From positions 1-26,476 of IMG/VR virus record IMGVR_UViG_3300007516_000119: a stretch of 26,476 bases of DNA; one strand, 5' to 3'. A model generated the notes under the pieces. That model did not search any database and was not told the DNA's origin. It saw nothing but the letters and a program-made list of their open reading frames with translations. A program made the position numbers and the translations under genes. This document shows positions 12,578 through 19,650 of the stretch, piece by piece. Source of the stretch: a virus. The stretch's first letter is position 1. Each line of letters begins with the position of its first letter.

Positions 12578-13147
12578 TTTGAGCCTCTCTTATATGATGC
12601 GCCTGGATGTCTGCGCTGATGTGCTCGAACTCAATCGCGTCAAGGAACTCGTCTGTGTCCCAGGCCTGAATCTCAGCCAGGCTTCCATACCCGGCCTTGA
12701 CTAGCGCGAACATCGCCATGCGTTCGCCGTCTACATTGGTTTCGCGGATGTAGTCGTCTTCTCTGTCGCGACCCCGGATGCTGAGGCGATACCGACGGCG
12801 CGCATAAAAGGATATGACATAACCCCCATAGCCGTGCTAACGAGCATCATGTAGTCCTCTGGGAACTCTTCCCAATGATCAGGCAGCTTGCCGATAAGGC
12901 TTCCGTCGATGCTGATGTTTTTCCACATCAACTCTTCGACAGAGGCGTAGGCCGGGGTGTCAAGGAAAGAGAAGTTGCCTTCTGACATTTGCCGCTGGAC
13001 CGACGATTGATAGGCGAAAACCTTGCGGCGCTCGACGTGCTGCATTTTGTGGAACTTATATTTGCGCCCGTTGATTTCGGCCTCGCCGCCTTCGTAAGCG
13101 GCCCGGATTTGCGCCATCGCGGCTTCTTGCTTCTCTTTGTTAGTCAT
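12564..13147 (-). CDS. Tail assembly chaperone, GT-like -1 frameshift product
   Basis: Beyond the frame-0 stop at 12731-12733, the -1 frame is open from a TAG near 12840 to a TAG at 12564-12566. It encodes a good protein sequence: REDDYIRETNVDGERMAMFA, then VKAGYGSLAEIQAWDTDEFL and EFEHISADIQAH. One -1 slip gives a product of about 194 residues (584 bases plus one re-read base is exactly 195 codons). The extension overlaps the tape measure start by fourteen bases. Frameshifting between the two chaperone genes is conserved in tailed phages. Candidate slip sites in the overlap are GGGGG (12823-12827) in ATG GGG GTT, and TTTT (12806-12809); neither is the ideal X-XXY-YYZ heptamer. Confidence 0.7.
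12731..13147 (-). CDS. Tail assembly chaperone, G-like (frame 0)
   Basis: This encodes a protein of 138 residues between tube and tape measure genes, the usual place of the lambda G-type chaperone that coats the tape measure during tail assembly. It begins MTNKEKQEAAMAQI and contains GRKYKFHKMQHVERRKVFAY, then LPDHWEEFPEDYMMLVSTAMGVM, resembling short myovirus proteins of this type. The C-terminus after about residue 110 is low in complexity (GVATEKTTTSAKPM), as expected when it is the region of overlap with a -1 frame. It lies directly before the -1 open frame described separately. The start at 13147 has GGAG ten bases upstream. Confidence 0.8.
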   Translation of the reverse strand: MTNKEKQEAAMAQIRAAYEGGEAEINGRKYKFHKMQHVERRKVFAYQSSVQRQMSEGNFSFLDTPAYASVEELMWKNISIDGSLIGKLPDHWEEFPEDYMMLVSTAMGVMSYPFMRAVGIASASGVATEKTTTSAKPM

Positions 13148-13150
13148 GGC

Positions 13151-13582
13151 TTACAGGCTCCGTTTAGCGGTGCGGAAGCGGATGGTGTACTCCATCATTG
13201 CGTCGCCGTCTTGGTTGTTTTTGGTTTGCGTTGGTTGAGTGGTGAGGCTGCCGGCTTCCATCAGCCAACTCTCAATGCCCGTGCTGCCGTTGCTGGTGTA
13301 GGACTCTTTCAGCGAGCCGTCGAACACCACCAGCGATGGCGCGTTAAGTGCGGCCAGCATAGCCACGTCATCGGCGCTGTATCTCTGCAAGCGAAACGCG
13401 AGAACGCGCACATCCTTATCCATGCGCTCGCTGATAGTCACGCCGCCCGAGGCGCTGTTAACGTGCGACGATGCGTCATTCTCCGGGGTTAGCGTCAGGT
13501 AGTCGCCTTTTCCGAATGCGGTCACGGCCCGGTCGTTGAGGATCAGGGTCGCGCTGTTGGCTTGGATTACGATAACGGTCAT
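13151..13582 (-). CDS. Tail tube protein
   Basis: This encodes a protein of 143 residues directly after the sheath gene. It is strand-rich: MTVIVIQANSATLILNDRAV, a tube-like N-terminus, then DYLTLTPENDASSHVNSASGG, RVLAFRLQRYSADDVAMLAAL and MEYTIRFRTAKRSL. Sheath followed by a 140-150 residue tube is the standard order in contractile tails, and similar proteins follow DUF3383 sheaths in other myoviruses I remember. Rings of this protein form the rigid channel inside the sheath. The start at 13582 is preceded by a GGGG-containing stretch. Confidence 0.82.
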   Translation of the reverse strand: MTVIVIQANSATLILNDRAVTAFGKGDYLTLTPENDASSHVNSASGGVTISERMDKDVRVLAFRLQRYSADDVAMLAALNAPSLVVFDGSLKESYTSNGSTGIESWLMEAGSLTTQPTQTKNNQDGDAMMEYTIRFRTAKRSL

Positions 13583-13594
13583 GGTTCGCGCCCC

Positions 13595-15097
13595 TTACAA
13601 GCCGAAGTTGATGATGATGTCAACGCTGTGGATCGCGCCGGCATTCTTGATTGCAATCTGAATGACAGGCGACTTGCGGTCTTGGCGATCAGCCGGCGGC
13701 TGGTCTTTCAGCAGGCCGGCCAGAACGTAAAAGCCAAACTGCTCGATGTTGCGGTTGAACGTGTCGATCTGGCCAAAGGAGTCTGTGCTTGACCAGGAAC
13801 CCGGCGCAAGCATGCCGGCGCGCACGAATTGGCGACAGACTTTCTCATTAGCCGCGACCAGCTTGCCCACATCCTGCACAGTCTGGGCCAGTTTGGTGCC
13901 GGTCTGCTTTAGGGTGTTGAAGTTGCCCGTCTGGATCGCGTCGATGAACGCGATGACGTTGTACACGTTATCGACAAAATCGTTTGCGCTGCTGGTCAAT
14001 ACGGCAGGGGTGTCCTTGATGGTGGCGTACAGGTCAAGGCCGACGCGCTTAGCCGCATCAATCTCGGTCTGGGTGTACACCTCGGCAGGCACAGCCAACT
14101 CTTTCAGGTTCATCGTGATGGCGCTGTTCTCAGCGCTAAAGTTCACGGTGTGCGTGCGCGCCATGTAGCTCGCAGCCATTAGGCGATTGCCGGACTTGCT
14201 GAGCAAGCAGCGGAAAGAGGTCTGGCGCGCCAACTTGACGACCCAAACGGGGTTGGCTGCGGACACCACAGAATAGGACGCGCCGCTAAACACCGTGTAC
14301 ATGATGACTTGGTTCGCCATTGCCCAGGCGGCGATGGCCGGAACTTCTGCGTTTAGCGTCAAGTCAATGAAGCAGCCGCCCTTGAAGTTCACCTTGGCCT
14401 TGAGCGCTGACAGCGATTCGACCTTGGTTTCGATTGGCAGCACAGCCGATGCCGCGCCCTGAGTGAGCGTGCCGCCAGTGCCGGACGCCAGAGTGAGCAA
14501 GCCGCCGACAAACGTACCGCTTGCACCCGCCACTGCGTTGGTTAGCAAGCTGGCGATGCCGGTGGTTGCGCTGGTAACGGTGAAGAAGCCATTCAGGTGC
14601 GCGACTGTTGCGCCTGCGATGGCGGAATCAAGAAGCGCAGCAACGCCGTCCAGCGAGGTGATCACGCCGAAGTCGAGCGCACTGGCCACGACCGTCACAC
14701 CGTCTACGTCAATGTCAAAGCTGCCGTCGGTGATCCCCTGCAGCTGGCTGATCAGTGTGGCCTCAACGAACTGGGTGGTGATCAGCGTCGCAGCGCTCGC
14801 CGGGACAGTTTCAGCCGTTGCGCGGTGCAGGCCGATGATCAGCGAGCCGCCGAAGTTGATGGCATTTGGCCTGGTGCCAAAAACAGCCTGAGCGTATTGA
14901 GTGGCGGCAGCGGCGGTGCCGAAGTCAGCTTCAACCGCTGCGGCGTTGCGGTAGCTGCGGAAGCGCTCAGCGCTGTTGATAACGCCCTCTTCGCTGGTCA
15001 GCACGGCGATGATGTTCATGTTGTCCGTCTGGGCAAGCTGGCCCTCGGGGATCAGCGCCACATTGACGACGTTCGTGATGCTTGCGTTATTGCTCAT
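13595..15097 (-). CDS. Contractile tail sheath protein, DUF3383 family
   Basis: This encodes a protein of 500 residues. The N-terminus MSNNASITNVVNVALIPEG and the segment AERFRSYRNAAAVEADFGTA, then QAVFGTRPNAINFGGSLIIG, are hallmark features of DUF3383, the sheath family of many myoviruses. The middle has repeating Gly/Thr/Ala-rich strands (about 150-210), likely an outer domain. The C-terminal part (DRQDRKSPVIQIAIKNAGAIHSVDIIINFGL) carries the conserved strands by which neighbouring subunits interlock. It overlaps the preceding stop and is followed by the tube. This gene is the clearest sign that the tail is contractile. Confidence 0.93.
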   Translation of the reverse strand: MSNNASITNVVNVALIPEGQLAQTDNMNIIAVLTSEEGVINSAERFRSYRNAAAVEADFGTAAAATQYAQAVFGTRPNAINFGGSLIIGLHRATAETVPASAATLITTQFVEATLISQLQGITDGSFDIDVDGVTVVASALDFGVITSLDGVAALLDSAIAGATVAHLNGFFTVTSATTGIASLLTNAVAGASGTFVGGLLTLASGTGGTLTQGAASAVLPIETKVESLSALKAKVNFKGGCFIDLTLNAEVPAIAAWAMANQVIMYTVFSGASYSVVSAANPVWVVKLARQTSFRCLLSKSGNRLMAASYMARTHTVNFSAENSAITMNLKELAVPAEVYTQTEIDAAKRVGLDLYATIKDTPAVLTSSANDFVDNVYNVIAFIDAIQTGNFNTLKQTGTKLAQTVQDVGKLVAANEKVCRQFVRAGMLAPGSWSSTDSFGQIDTFNRNIEQFGFYVLAGLLKDQPPADRQDRKSPVIQIAIKNAGAIHSVDIIINFGL

Positions 15098-15593
15098 AAA
15101 TCAATCCTCGTTCGCCGATGATGCGAAGCTGTGCGGTGTCTATTCGGAGTATATCAACAACAACAGTTGGAGAATAATGCACTTGGCATTCCAGTTGCAT
15201 GCGCTCGCCATATTGCTGGCCGGTCAGCGACTTTACGTCAGTGGCCGGGCCCGGGTGCCAGAGGGTCAAGCCAAGCGCATCTTGCAGCTCAAGCGACTTC
15301 TGCGAGCGCGCCAACAGGCGGAAATTACGGCAAAGGGTGTGCGCCGTCGGGCCGTAGAAGTCGAACGTAACTGCGCGAGAAACAAGCTCTGCATAGGTCA
15401 TTTCCTCGGCCACGTCGTCGTACTGCGAAGAGCTTGCCAGGGGCGCGTCACCTGACAGCGCGTCGACGACAATGAAAGGCTGCTCGAAGTCTTTGCGGTC
15501 GAAATTTTGGCGACCAATCTTGATCATGGCCTCCGGGTGCGGCAGCAGGTCGCGCACTAGCCGCCCCAACTGGATCAGTATCGGGTCGCTCAT
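15087..15593 (-). CDS. Neck/tail terminator-like protein
   Basis: This encodes a protein of 168 residues immediately upstream of the sheath. The motif EMTYAELVSRAVTFDFYGPTAHTLCRNFRLLARSQ (about 85-115) recalls the phage neck terminator family (LIC_12616 type), where AVTFDFYG-A is the core. GLTLWHPGPATDVKSLTGQQYGERMQLECQV follows. A terminator caps the tube and sheath before joining to the head. The start overlaps the preceding stop as ATGA. Position among connector genes and before the sheath agrees. Family call moderately sure. Confidence 0.7.
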   Translation of the reverse strand: MSDPILIQLGRLVRDLLPHPEAMIKIGRQNFDRKDFEQPFIVVDALSGDAPLASSSQYDDVAEEMTYAELVSRAVTFDFYGPTAHTLCRNFRLLARSQKSLELQDALGLTLWHPGPATDVKSLTGQQYGERMQLECQVHYSPTVVVDILRIDTAQLRIIGERGLIYEQ

Positions 15594-15937
15594 AACGTGG
15601 CCACCAACAACGGCAGCTTCGTTTCTTCACCGACCACTTCGCTAAAACCATACTGCTGATAGCCCTTACGGAATAGCACAAGCTTGAAGTCACGCCCCTG
15701 CCACTCGATATATTGTCCGATGGCCATCGGCGTGACGCTGTGGATTTGGATGTACTCAAGCGAGTAATCGATCTGGCCGACTTGGAGCTTTTCGGGATCG
15801 GCAGGCTGAACCACGGCGGCGATAGGCATAGCCGAAACCGTCACGGTCGGCACAAAATCAACAGTCGTTTCGCTGACTGTCTTGAGAGTCACGCCCTGCG
15901 CCCAGTCGTCAAGCACGTCGCTCATGTCGATAAGCAT
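15590..15937 (-). CDS. Head-tail connector protein, unrecognised family
   Basis: This encodes a protein of 115 residues. The ATG at 15937 overlaps the previous stop as TAATG. It is predominantly beta: VTLKTVSETTVDFVPTVTVSAM, then PEKLQVGQIDYSLEYIQIHSVTP and YIEWQGRDFKLVLFRKGYQQYGF. The last segment (Y-W-GR-(F/Y)-L) is reminiscent of head-tail stopper or completion proteins that need a plug of strands. Lying between the HK97-gp10-like and terminator-like genes, it most likely completes the head-tail joint. I do not know a named family for it. Confidence 0.62.
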   Translation of the reverse strand: MLIDMSDVLDDWAQGVTLKTVSETTVDFVPTVTVSAMPIAAVVQPADPEKLQVGQIDYSLEYIQIHSVTPMAIGQYIEWQGRDFKLVLFRKGYQQYGFSEVVGEETKLPLLVATL

Positions 15938-16416
15938 TATTCAACCACCCAGGTGATGGCGTTGCGCAGAATGCCGGTGTCGATCAGCACGCCGCTCGAT
16001 CCTTTGGCGTCTTTGGTGGACCGCTCAATATCAGGCCACGCGCCGTAGCCCTTGGAGCGGAATGCGCCGACGCTGATATTGCGCGCGGCCAGGCCTACGC
16101 GGCCCAGCGCCTTATCAACCGCCATGCCAGCCTCAAGCACCAAGTTAAACTGCGTCTGTATGGCAAGGGCCAACTCGGCCCTTTTCATCTGCAGCGGGCC
16201 GCGCAAGAACGAGCGCATAGGCACGCGAGCTGTACCGTACTCATGCCAGATGCCGACCTCGAGGACTGTCGGTGCCGGGCCTGCCCCGTCATTGGTGTAG
16301 GCCTTGCTTGTCGCAGTCTCGCCAGCTGGCAACCCGACCTTGACGCTGCTGGTCTTGGCCTGTTGCATCGCGGCCAACTGGTGCTGAACCAGCTTTAGGG
16401 TCTGCTCAGGCGTCAT
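15937..16416 (-). CDS. HK97 gp10-like neck/tail completion protein
   Basis: This encodes a protein of 159 residues. The start at 16416 overlaps the previous stop as ATGA; a longer start upstream lies inside the preceding gene. It contains VLEVGIWHEYGTARVPMRSFLRGPLQ (about 65-90), the pattern (xWHEYGT--(I/V)P-R-F-R) of HK97-gp10/Mu-gpG-type completion proteins. The last third has helical SVGAFRSKGYGAWPDIERST and GVLIDTGILRNAITWVV, where the LIDTG-LR-SI segment is also typical. These proteins finish the neck or the tail end. Family call is fairly sure. Confidence 0.8.
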   Translation of the reverse strand: MTPEQTLKLVQHQLAAMQQAKTSSVKVGLPAGETATSKAYTNDGAGPAPTVLEVGIWHEYGTARVPMRSFLRGPLQMKRAELALAIQTQFNLVLEAGMAVDKALGRVGLAARNISVGAFRSKGYGAWPDIERSTKDAKGSSGVLIDTGILRNAITWVVE

Positions 16417-16742
16417 ACGAACACCGCCCCGATTGCCCGACCGGTCAACAGCCAATAGCGCTGACCGTAGCGGGTCGAGCTGAAGAACGTGGCAAGGCCG
16501 CTGCCTGTCGATGCTGTGCCGTAGCTGGCCGACACGCTGCCTACCGACTTGCTTTCTGCGGTGCGCGCGGCGCCAGCGCCCGACAACGATTCCAGCACCA
16601 ACAAATGAGCGATCAGATTAAGGACCGCCTCTTTGGTGCCGTCGGCGTAGGTCAGGCAGGAATAGGATGGCCAAGAATCGGCGACGCCAGCCACCCACGG
16701 GAGTGTCGGAAACCTCGCTTCGAAATCGGCCTGGACAGTCAT
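16413..16742 (-). CDS. Head-tail connector (adaptor), DUF4054 family
   Basis: This encodes a protein of 109 residues. It starts MTVQADFEARFPTLPW and contains helices (NLIAHLLVLESLSG), then ARTAESKSVGSVSASYGTAST and FFSSTRYGQRYWLLTG. DUF4054 proteins have this order of an F--RFP start, a SKSVGS-S-SYG loop and a TRYGQRY ending. They bind below the portal as the first connector ring. It is directly adjacent to the small gene upstream, with TAA immediately followed by its ATG. Placement after the major capsid gene matches the family. Confidence 0.86.
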   Translation of the reverse strand: MTVQADFEARFPTLPWVAGVADSWPSYSCLTYADGTKEAVLNLIAHLLVLESLSGAGAARTAESKSVGSVSASYGTASTGSGLATFFSSTRYGQRYWLLTGRAIGAVFV

Positions 16743-16970
16743 TTAAACGAACTCAACCAAGCCGAGAGCGATTGCGCGCTTGACCTTGCCGATGATGCGC
16801 TCGTCTTGCTGCATAGCCTCGGTAAACTCAGCAGTGCCGAAGCCCGCCAAACCAAGAACCGACATAGGGTTAGCCGACAGGTTGCGGATGAGCACGCGGT
16901 CTTCAAGCTCTTCAAGCTCTTCGACTACTTCGACTACTTCGACCAGCTCTTCAGCTTTTGCCTTCGTCAT
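16743..16970 (-). CDS. Small protein with VEVVEVVEELEELE repeat after the capsid gene
   Basis: This encodes a protein of 75 residues with two parts. Residues 9-22 (LVEVVEVVEELEELE) are an acidic repetitive stretch encoded by nine-base tandem repeats. Residues 25-75 (RVLIRNLSANPMSVLGLAGF, then TAEFTEAMQQDERIIGKVKRA) look like a compact conserved domain. It sits between the major capsid and DUF4054 genes, where short head proteins or unknowns are common. It may be a minor head or connector-associated protein; I do not recognise it. A hairpin separates it from the capsid gene, so it may be expressed at a lower level. Confidence 0.7.
   Translation of the reverse strand: MTKAKAEELVEVVEVVEELEELEDRVLIRNLSANPMSVLGLAGFGTAEFTEAMQQDERIIGKVKRAIALGLVEFV
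16902..16946. repeat. Nine-base tandem repeat in the post-capsid small gene
   Basis: Five nine-base units in a row (two TTCAAGCTC, two TTCGACTAC, one TTCGACCAG on the plus strand). They encode the acidic VEVVEVVEELEELE stretch. The unit keeps the frame, so copy number can drift freely. Confidence 0.85.
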
Positions 16971-16990
16971 TACAAGCGCTCCAAATAAAT

Positions 16991-17006
16991 GGCCCGTCCT
17001 TGGGCC
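16991..17006 (-). terminator. Hairpin after the major capsid gene (possible attenuator)
   Basis: On the coding strand GGCCC and GGGCC pair around the six-base loop AAGGAC, followed by ATTTATTTGG, eight bases after the capsid stop. The T-run is imperfect, so this looks like a partial terminator that would lower transcription past the highly expressed capsid gene, or an mRNA-stabilising structure. Confidence 0.5.
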
Positions 17007-17014
17007 TGGGGAAA

Positions 17015-17998
17015 TTACAGACCGGTGAGGGTGGCGGCTGCGCCGTCCTCAATCACGTCCAAGCCAGCGATGGCAAAGTACGACTCAACGTAGTACTTGA
17101 AGCCGCGCTGATCGATGCTCGACACGTTCAGCGGCACCGGCAAACGGAACTGCATACCGCGACGGTTCTGCGACAGAGCAACAGTCACGGAAGCAACGGC
17201 AGCTTGACCGGCCTCAGCCTTGTTGGTCATGCCGAAAGAGATCTCCGGGAAGTTCATTTGCAGGGCGCGCAGCACGCTCATGTCAGTGCCTGCAGTGTTC
17301 AGGAACTTCGACATTGCCTGGTTGTACACGCTGTTAGGCATGACGACGTGGGTGGCTTTGTATGCCGGCACGTTGAACACGTTGGCGTGTTGGCGCAGGA
17401 TCAAATCAGCAATTTCCTGATAAAGCTCCAAGCCGGTAGCAGCCGCCGCGGTTACCGCTGCTGTATCGGTGTCCCAGCCGGTGTAGTTCAGCAGACCAAG
17501 GGTCTTCTGAGTGCCGTCGCTGCGCTTCTGGCCGATGTAGCCGATGGCGTCAATCTTGCGATTGTAGACCTCGGCGTGCGCTTCCAAGAATCGGGCAGGC
17601 AGATTGATGTTCTGCAGCTCTGCCTTTTTAAGCTCCACCTCAGACCAATCAGACTCGGCTTCCATGGAGAACACTGGAATATTGTCGTCTTCGCCGTTCA
17701 GCGTGATTTTGCCGGTGGTGTTGGTGTTGGTGCCGGACTCGCGGTAGTCACCTTCAATGGCCAGCTTGAGCTTCTTGATGCTGTCGCTGTAGCCGCCTTC
17801 GTTGTTGACCGTGATGCCCTGCAGCAAGAAAGTCAGCTCAGCGTATTCCTGAGTGAAAATCTCGGTCGACAAGTGCTCAAGGTTGCGAGCAAGGATGATG
17901 CCGCCTGCGTCGGTGAAGCTGCGCTTGGCGAAAGCCGCTTTGTCTTCGAACGACTTGATGTCGTACAGCTTGAACGGGTCACGCTTGGTGATAGGCAT
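17015..17998 (-). CDS. Major capsid protein, DUF2184 family
   Basis: This encodes a protein of 327 residues. The start MPITKRDPFKLYDIKSFE and AFAKRSFTDAGGIILARNLEHLS, then FTQEYAELTFL, fit the DUF2184 family, an HK97-fold major capsid protein. KKAELQNINLPARFLEAHAEVYN and GLELYQEIADLILRQHANVF are also family-like. The C-terminus runs RRGMQFRLPVPLNVSSIDQRG and then KYYVESYFAIAGLDVI. Ribosome site CTGGAG lies nine bases upstream of the ATG. It follows the decoration protein, as in related phages. A hairpin after the stop and a candidate promoter upstream of the protease fit a need for high expression. Confidence 0.92.
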   Translation of the reverse strand: MPITKRDPFKLYDIKSFEDKAAFAKRSFTDAGGIILARNLEHLSTEIFTQEYAELTFLLQGITVNNEGGYSDSIKKLKLAIEGDYRESGTNTNTTGKITLNGEDDNIPVFSMEAESDWSEVELKKAELQNINLPARFLEAHAEVYNRKIDAIGYIGQKRSDGTQKTLGLLNYTGWDTDTAAVTAAAATGLELYQEIADLILRQHANVFNVPAYKATHVVMPNSVYNQAMSKFLNTAGTDMSVLRALQMNFPEISFGMTNKAEAGQAAVASVTVALSQNRRGMQFRLPVPLNVSSIDQRGFKYYVESYFAIAGLDVIEDGAAATLTGL

Positions 17999-18001
17999 GA
18001 C

Positions 18002-18487
18002 TTAAACTCCAGTCAGATATTGAGGAACGAGAACGAGCCAAACGTTGGCTGCCTTCGATTCCCAGAACACACAGCCGGGAACGATGACGTTCGAGGCCGA
18101 AACGGTTGTGGCCTTGCCGCTGTTAGCGCCAGCGGCGTTGACCGCGTACACCTGGCCGAATTTGGCCGGGGTTACGCCGGTCGGTACATCGACCGTGACG
18201 AAGCCGAAGTTGATCACTTCCGCGACCTGATCCGGCGCAATGCCAAGCTTGGTGTAGGTCAAGTTTTCCAAAGCGCTGGCGATCTTGCGGCGGGCAACGC
18301 CGGCAATGACCGGAGTGGCTGAAGCGTCGAGCAGGTCAATGCTGCCGGATGCGTATTTGACGAAGCGGCCCGGAACTAAGGCCTCTTCGAAAACTTCGAA
18401 AGCCGACACGTTGTAGGGGGATGCGGCGATAGCGTGACCGCTACCGAGGTCTGGCACGGCGGCCAGTACAGTATTATCAAAAGCCAT
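18002..18487 (-). CDS. Head decoration/cement protein, DUF2190/gp24-like
   Basis: This encodes a protein of 161 residues rich in strands, Ala and Val. It includes EEALVPGRFVKYASGSIDLLDA, ATPVIAGVARRKIAS and VTVDVPTGVTPAKFGQVYAVNAAG. The pattern of a V-GRFV start and then V---VPTGV-P--G-VY is like that of small structural cement proteins between the protease and capsid in phages with a DUF2184 capsid. It would trim or stabilise the shell. Context (protease, decoration, capsid) is a standard triad. It ends three bases before the capsid ATG region. Confidence 0.78.
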   Translation of the reverse strand: MAFDNTVLAAVPDLGSGHAIAASPYNVSAFEVFEEALVPGRFVKYASGSIDLLDASATPVIAGVARRKIASALENLTYTKLGIAPDQVAEVINFGFVTVDVPTGVTPAKFGQVYAVNAAGANSGKATTVSASNVIVPGCVFWESKAANVWLVLVPQYLTGV

Positions 18488-18490
18488 GGG

Positions 18491-19576
18491 TTAGGCCTCC
18501 ATTTCTTTTTTGAGTCGGGCGGTCAAGCTGCTTTCAGCAACGTGGTCCGCGAAGTTTGCATACTGACCGGCTTGCTTTTTCAGCAGCTTGAACGCCACCG
18601 GCAACTCGGAGTCAGCAAAAACAGTCGAGCCGTGCTCAGTGGCAAGGGCGTCGCGCATGATCTGCACAGTGCTCTTATCGCCGAAGTTGTAGGTGTCGGG
18701 AACGAACGCGCGCGCCTTGTCGATGGCGATGGCATGATTCTTGACGGCTACACCGACGGCTGACTTCACGGCGTCTTTGAACGCGGCGGAGTCAGTCACG
18801 GCAACCACAGGCTCTTCGTCCGTGTCCACGGCTTCGTCTTCGGCAGGCTCTTCGTCTTCGACCGGCGCTACTTCTTCGGTTTTGATGCCGACAGCACTGG
18901 CAATGTCCATGATTTCCTGCAGCGCTGGCATCAGCTCTTGCAGCTTGTCGACGGGCACGTTTTTGATCGCTTCCGGCAATGCGGCGGCGACCTCGACAAT
19001 TTGGGATAGGCTAGCCACCCCGTCGGCGTCGGTGAACGCCTTGTGCACTTTCTTCGGCATGATAGCCTCCGGGTTGGGTTTACGATCAATAAAGCGGCAG
19101 CCTGAACCGCAGCGGCCCTGGTCTACTACCGCTAGGTGAGTCGGGATAATGTCGCGCTGTTCAAAGTCGTATTTGTCGTGCGCAACGAGTTTTCCGGTGT
19201 AGCCAAGCGACAACTCCCGCTTGCCGCTTTCGATGGCTTCAAGCATCAGCGGGTCAAGCGTGAGAAGGTTTTGAATGGCGAGGGTCGATGCCAGAGATTC
19301 GTCAAAGGCGTCAATAAGCGCAGATGACGCGACTTTGCTGGGGTTGTCTGCGTCTTCGGTGCCGGGCTCAATATGATCACCCAGAACCGGGATGCCCGGC
19401 ATAAGTGCGGCGGCGCTGGCGATGGTGGCAGGCGAGCGGTAAACGTAGAAAATCCGCTCTGCAGGCTCCATGCCAAGCTCGCTGCCCAGGTACTCAAGCA
19501 CGCCATCACGCACACTGATGGCTGATTTCATCTTGCCGTCGTATGCCGCAACGTCTGAAAAGCTAAGTGTTGTCAC
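18491..19576 (-). CDS. Prohead protease with fused scaffold, DUF2213
   Basis: This encodes a protein of 361 residues starting at a GTG preceded by AAGGG. The N-terminal part (VRDGVLEYLGSELG, then RIFYVYRSPATIAS) is the DUF2213 signature. His68 (VLGDHIEPG) and Ser123 (ELSLGYTG) are arranged like the His and Ser of HK97-type prohead proteases; this is inferred from pattern. THLAVVDQGRCGSGC follows. Residues 227-255 are a strongly acidic linker (EEVAPVEDEEPAEDEAVDTD), and the rest is helical, as expected for a scaffold that is cleaved away when the head matures. Followed by decoration and capsid genes. Confidence 0.86.
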   Translation of the reverse strand: MTTLSFSDVAAYDGKMKSAISVRDGVLEYLGSELGMEPAERIFYVYRSPATIASAAALMPGIPVLGDHIEPGTEDADNPSKVASSALIDAFDESLASTLAIQNLLTLDPLMLEAIESGKRELSLGYTGKLVAHDKYDFEQRDIIPTHLAVVDQGRCGSGCRFIDRKPNPEAIMPKKVHKAFTDADGVASLSQIVEVAAALPEAIKNVPVDKLQELMPALQEIMDIASAVGIKTEEVAPVEDEEPAEDEAVDTDEEPVVAVTDSAAFKDAVKSAVGVAVKNHAIAIDKARAFVPDTYNFGDKSTVQIMRDALATEHGSTVFADSELPVAFKLLKKQAGQYANFADHVAESSLTARLKKEMEA

Positions 19577-19605
19577 TTCTGCGCCCTTGGCATGGTTCTT
19601 GGCAG

Positions 19606-19633
19606 ATTGTACTCCACGTTATAAATAATGCAA
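19606..19633 (-). promoter_or_regulatory. Candidate sigma-70-like promoter before the head protein genes
   Basis: On the minus strand TTGCAT (19628-19633) and TACAAT (19606-19611) are separated by 16 bases within the 74-base gap ahead of the prohead protease gene. The -10 box matches five of six consensus bases and the -35 box only three of six. This is one of the few non-coding gaps in the operon and its spacer is AT-rich. A start point near 19598 would give a transcript beginning with protease, decoration and capsid. Chance matches like this are common, so support is modest. Confidence 0.4.
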
Positions 19634-19650
19634 ACGGCGGGCCAGTTCTA

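Noticed and set aside
16958-18322. A 454-residue plus-strand frame opposite the capsid and decoration genes
   Set aside because: It runs through two genes and their intergenic gap antisense, with composition typical of a high-GC shadow; both minus-strand proteins match known families.
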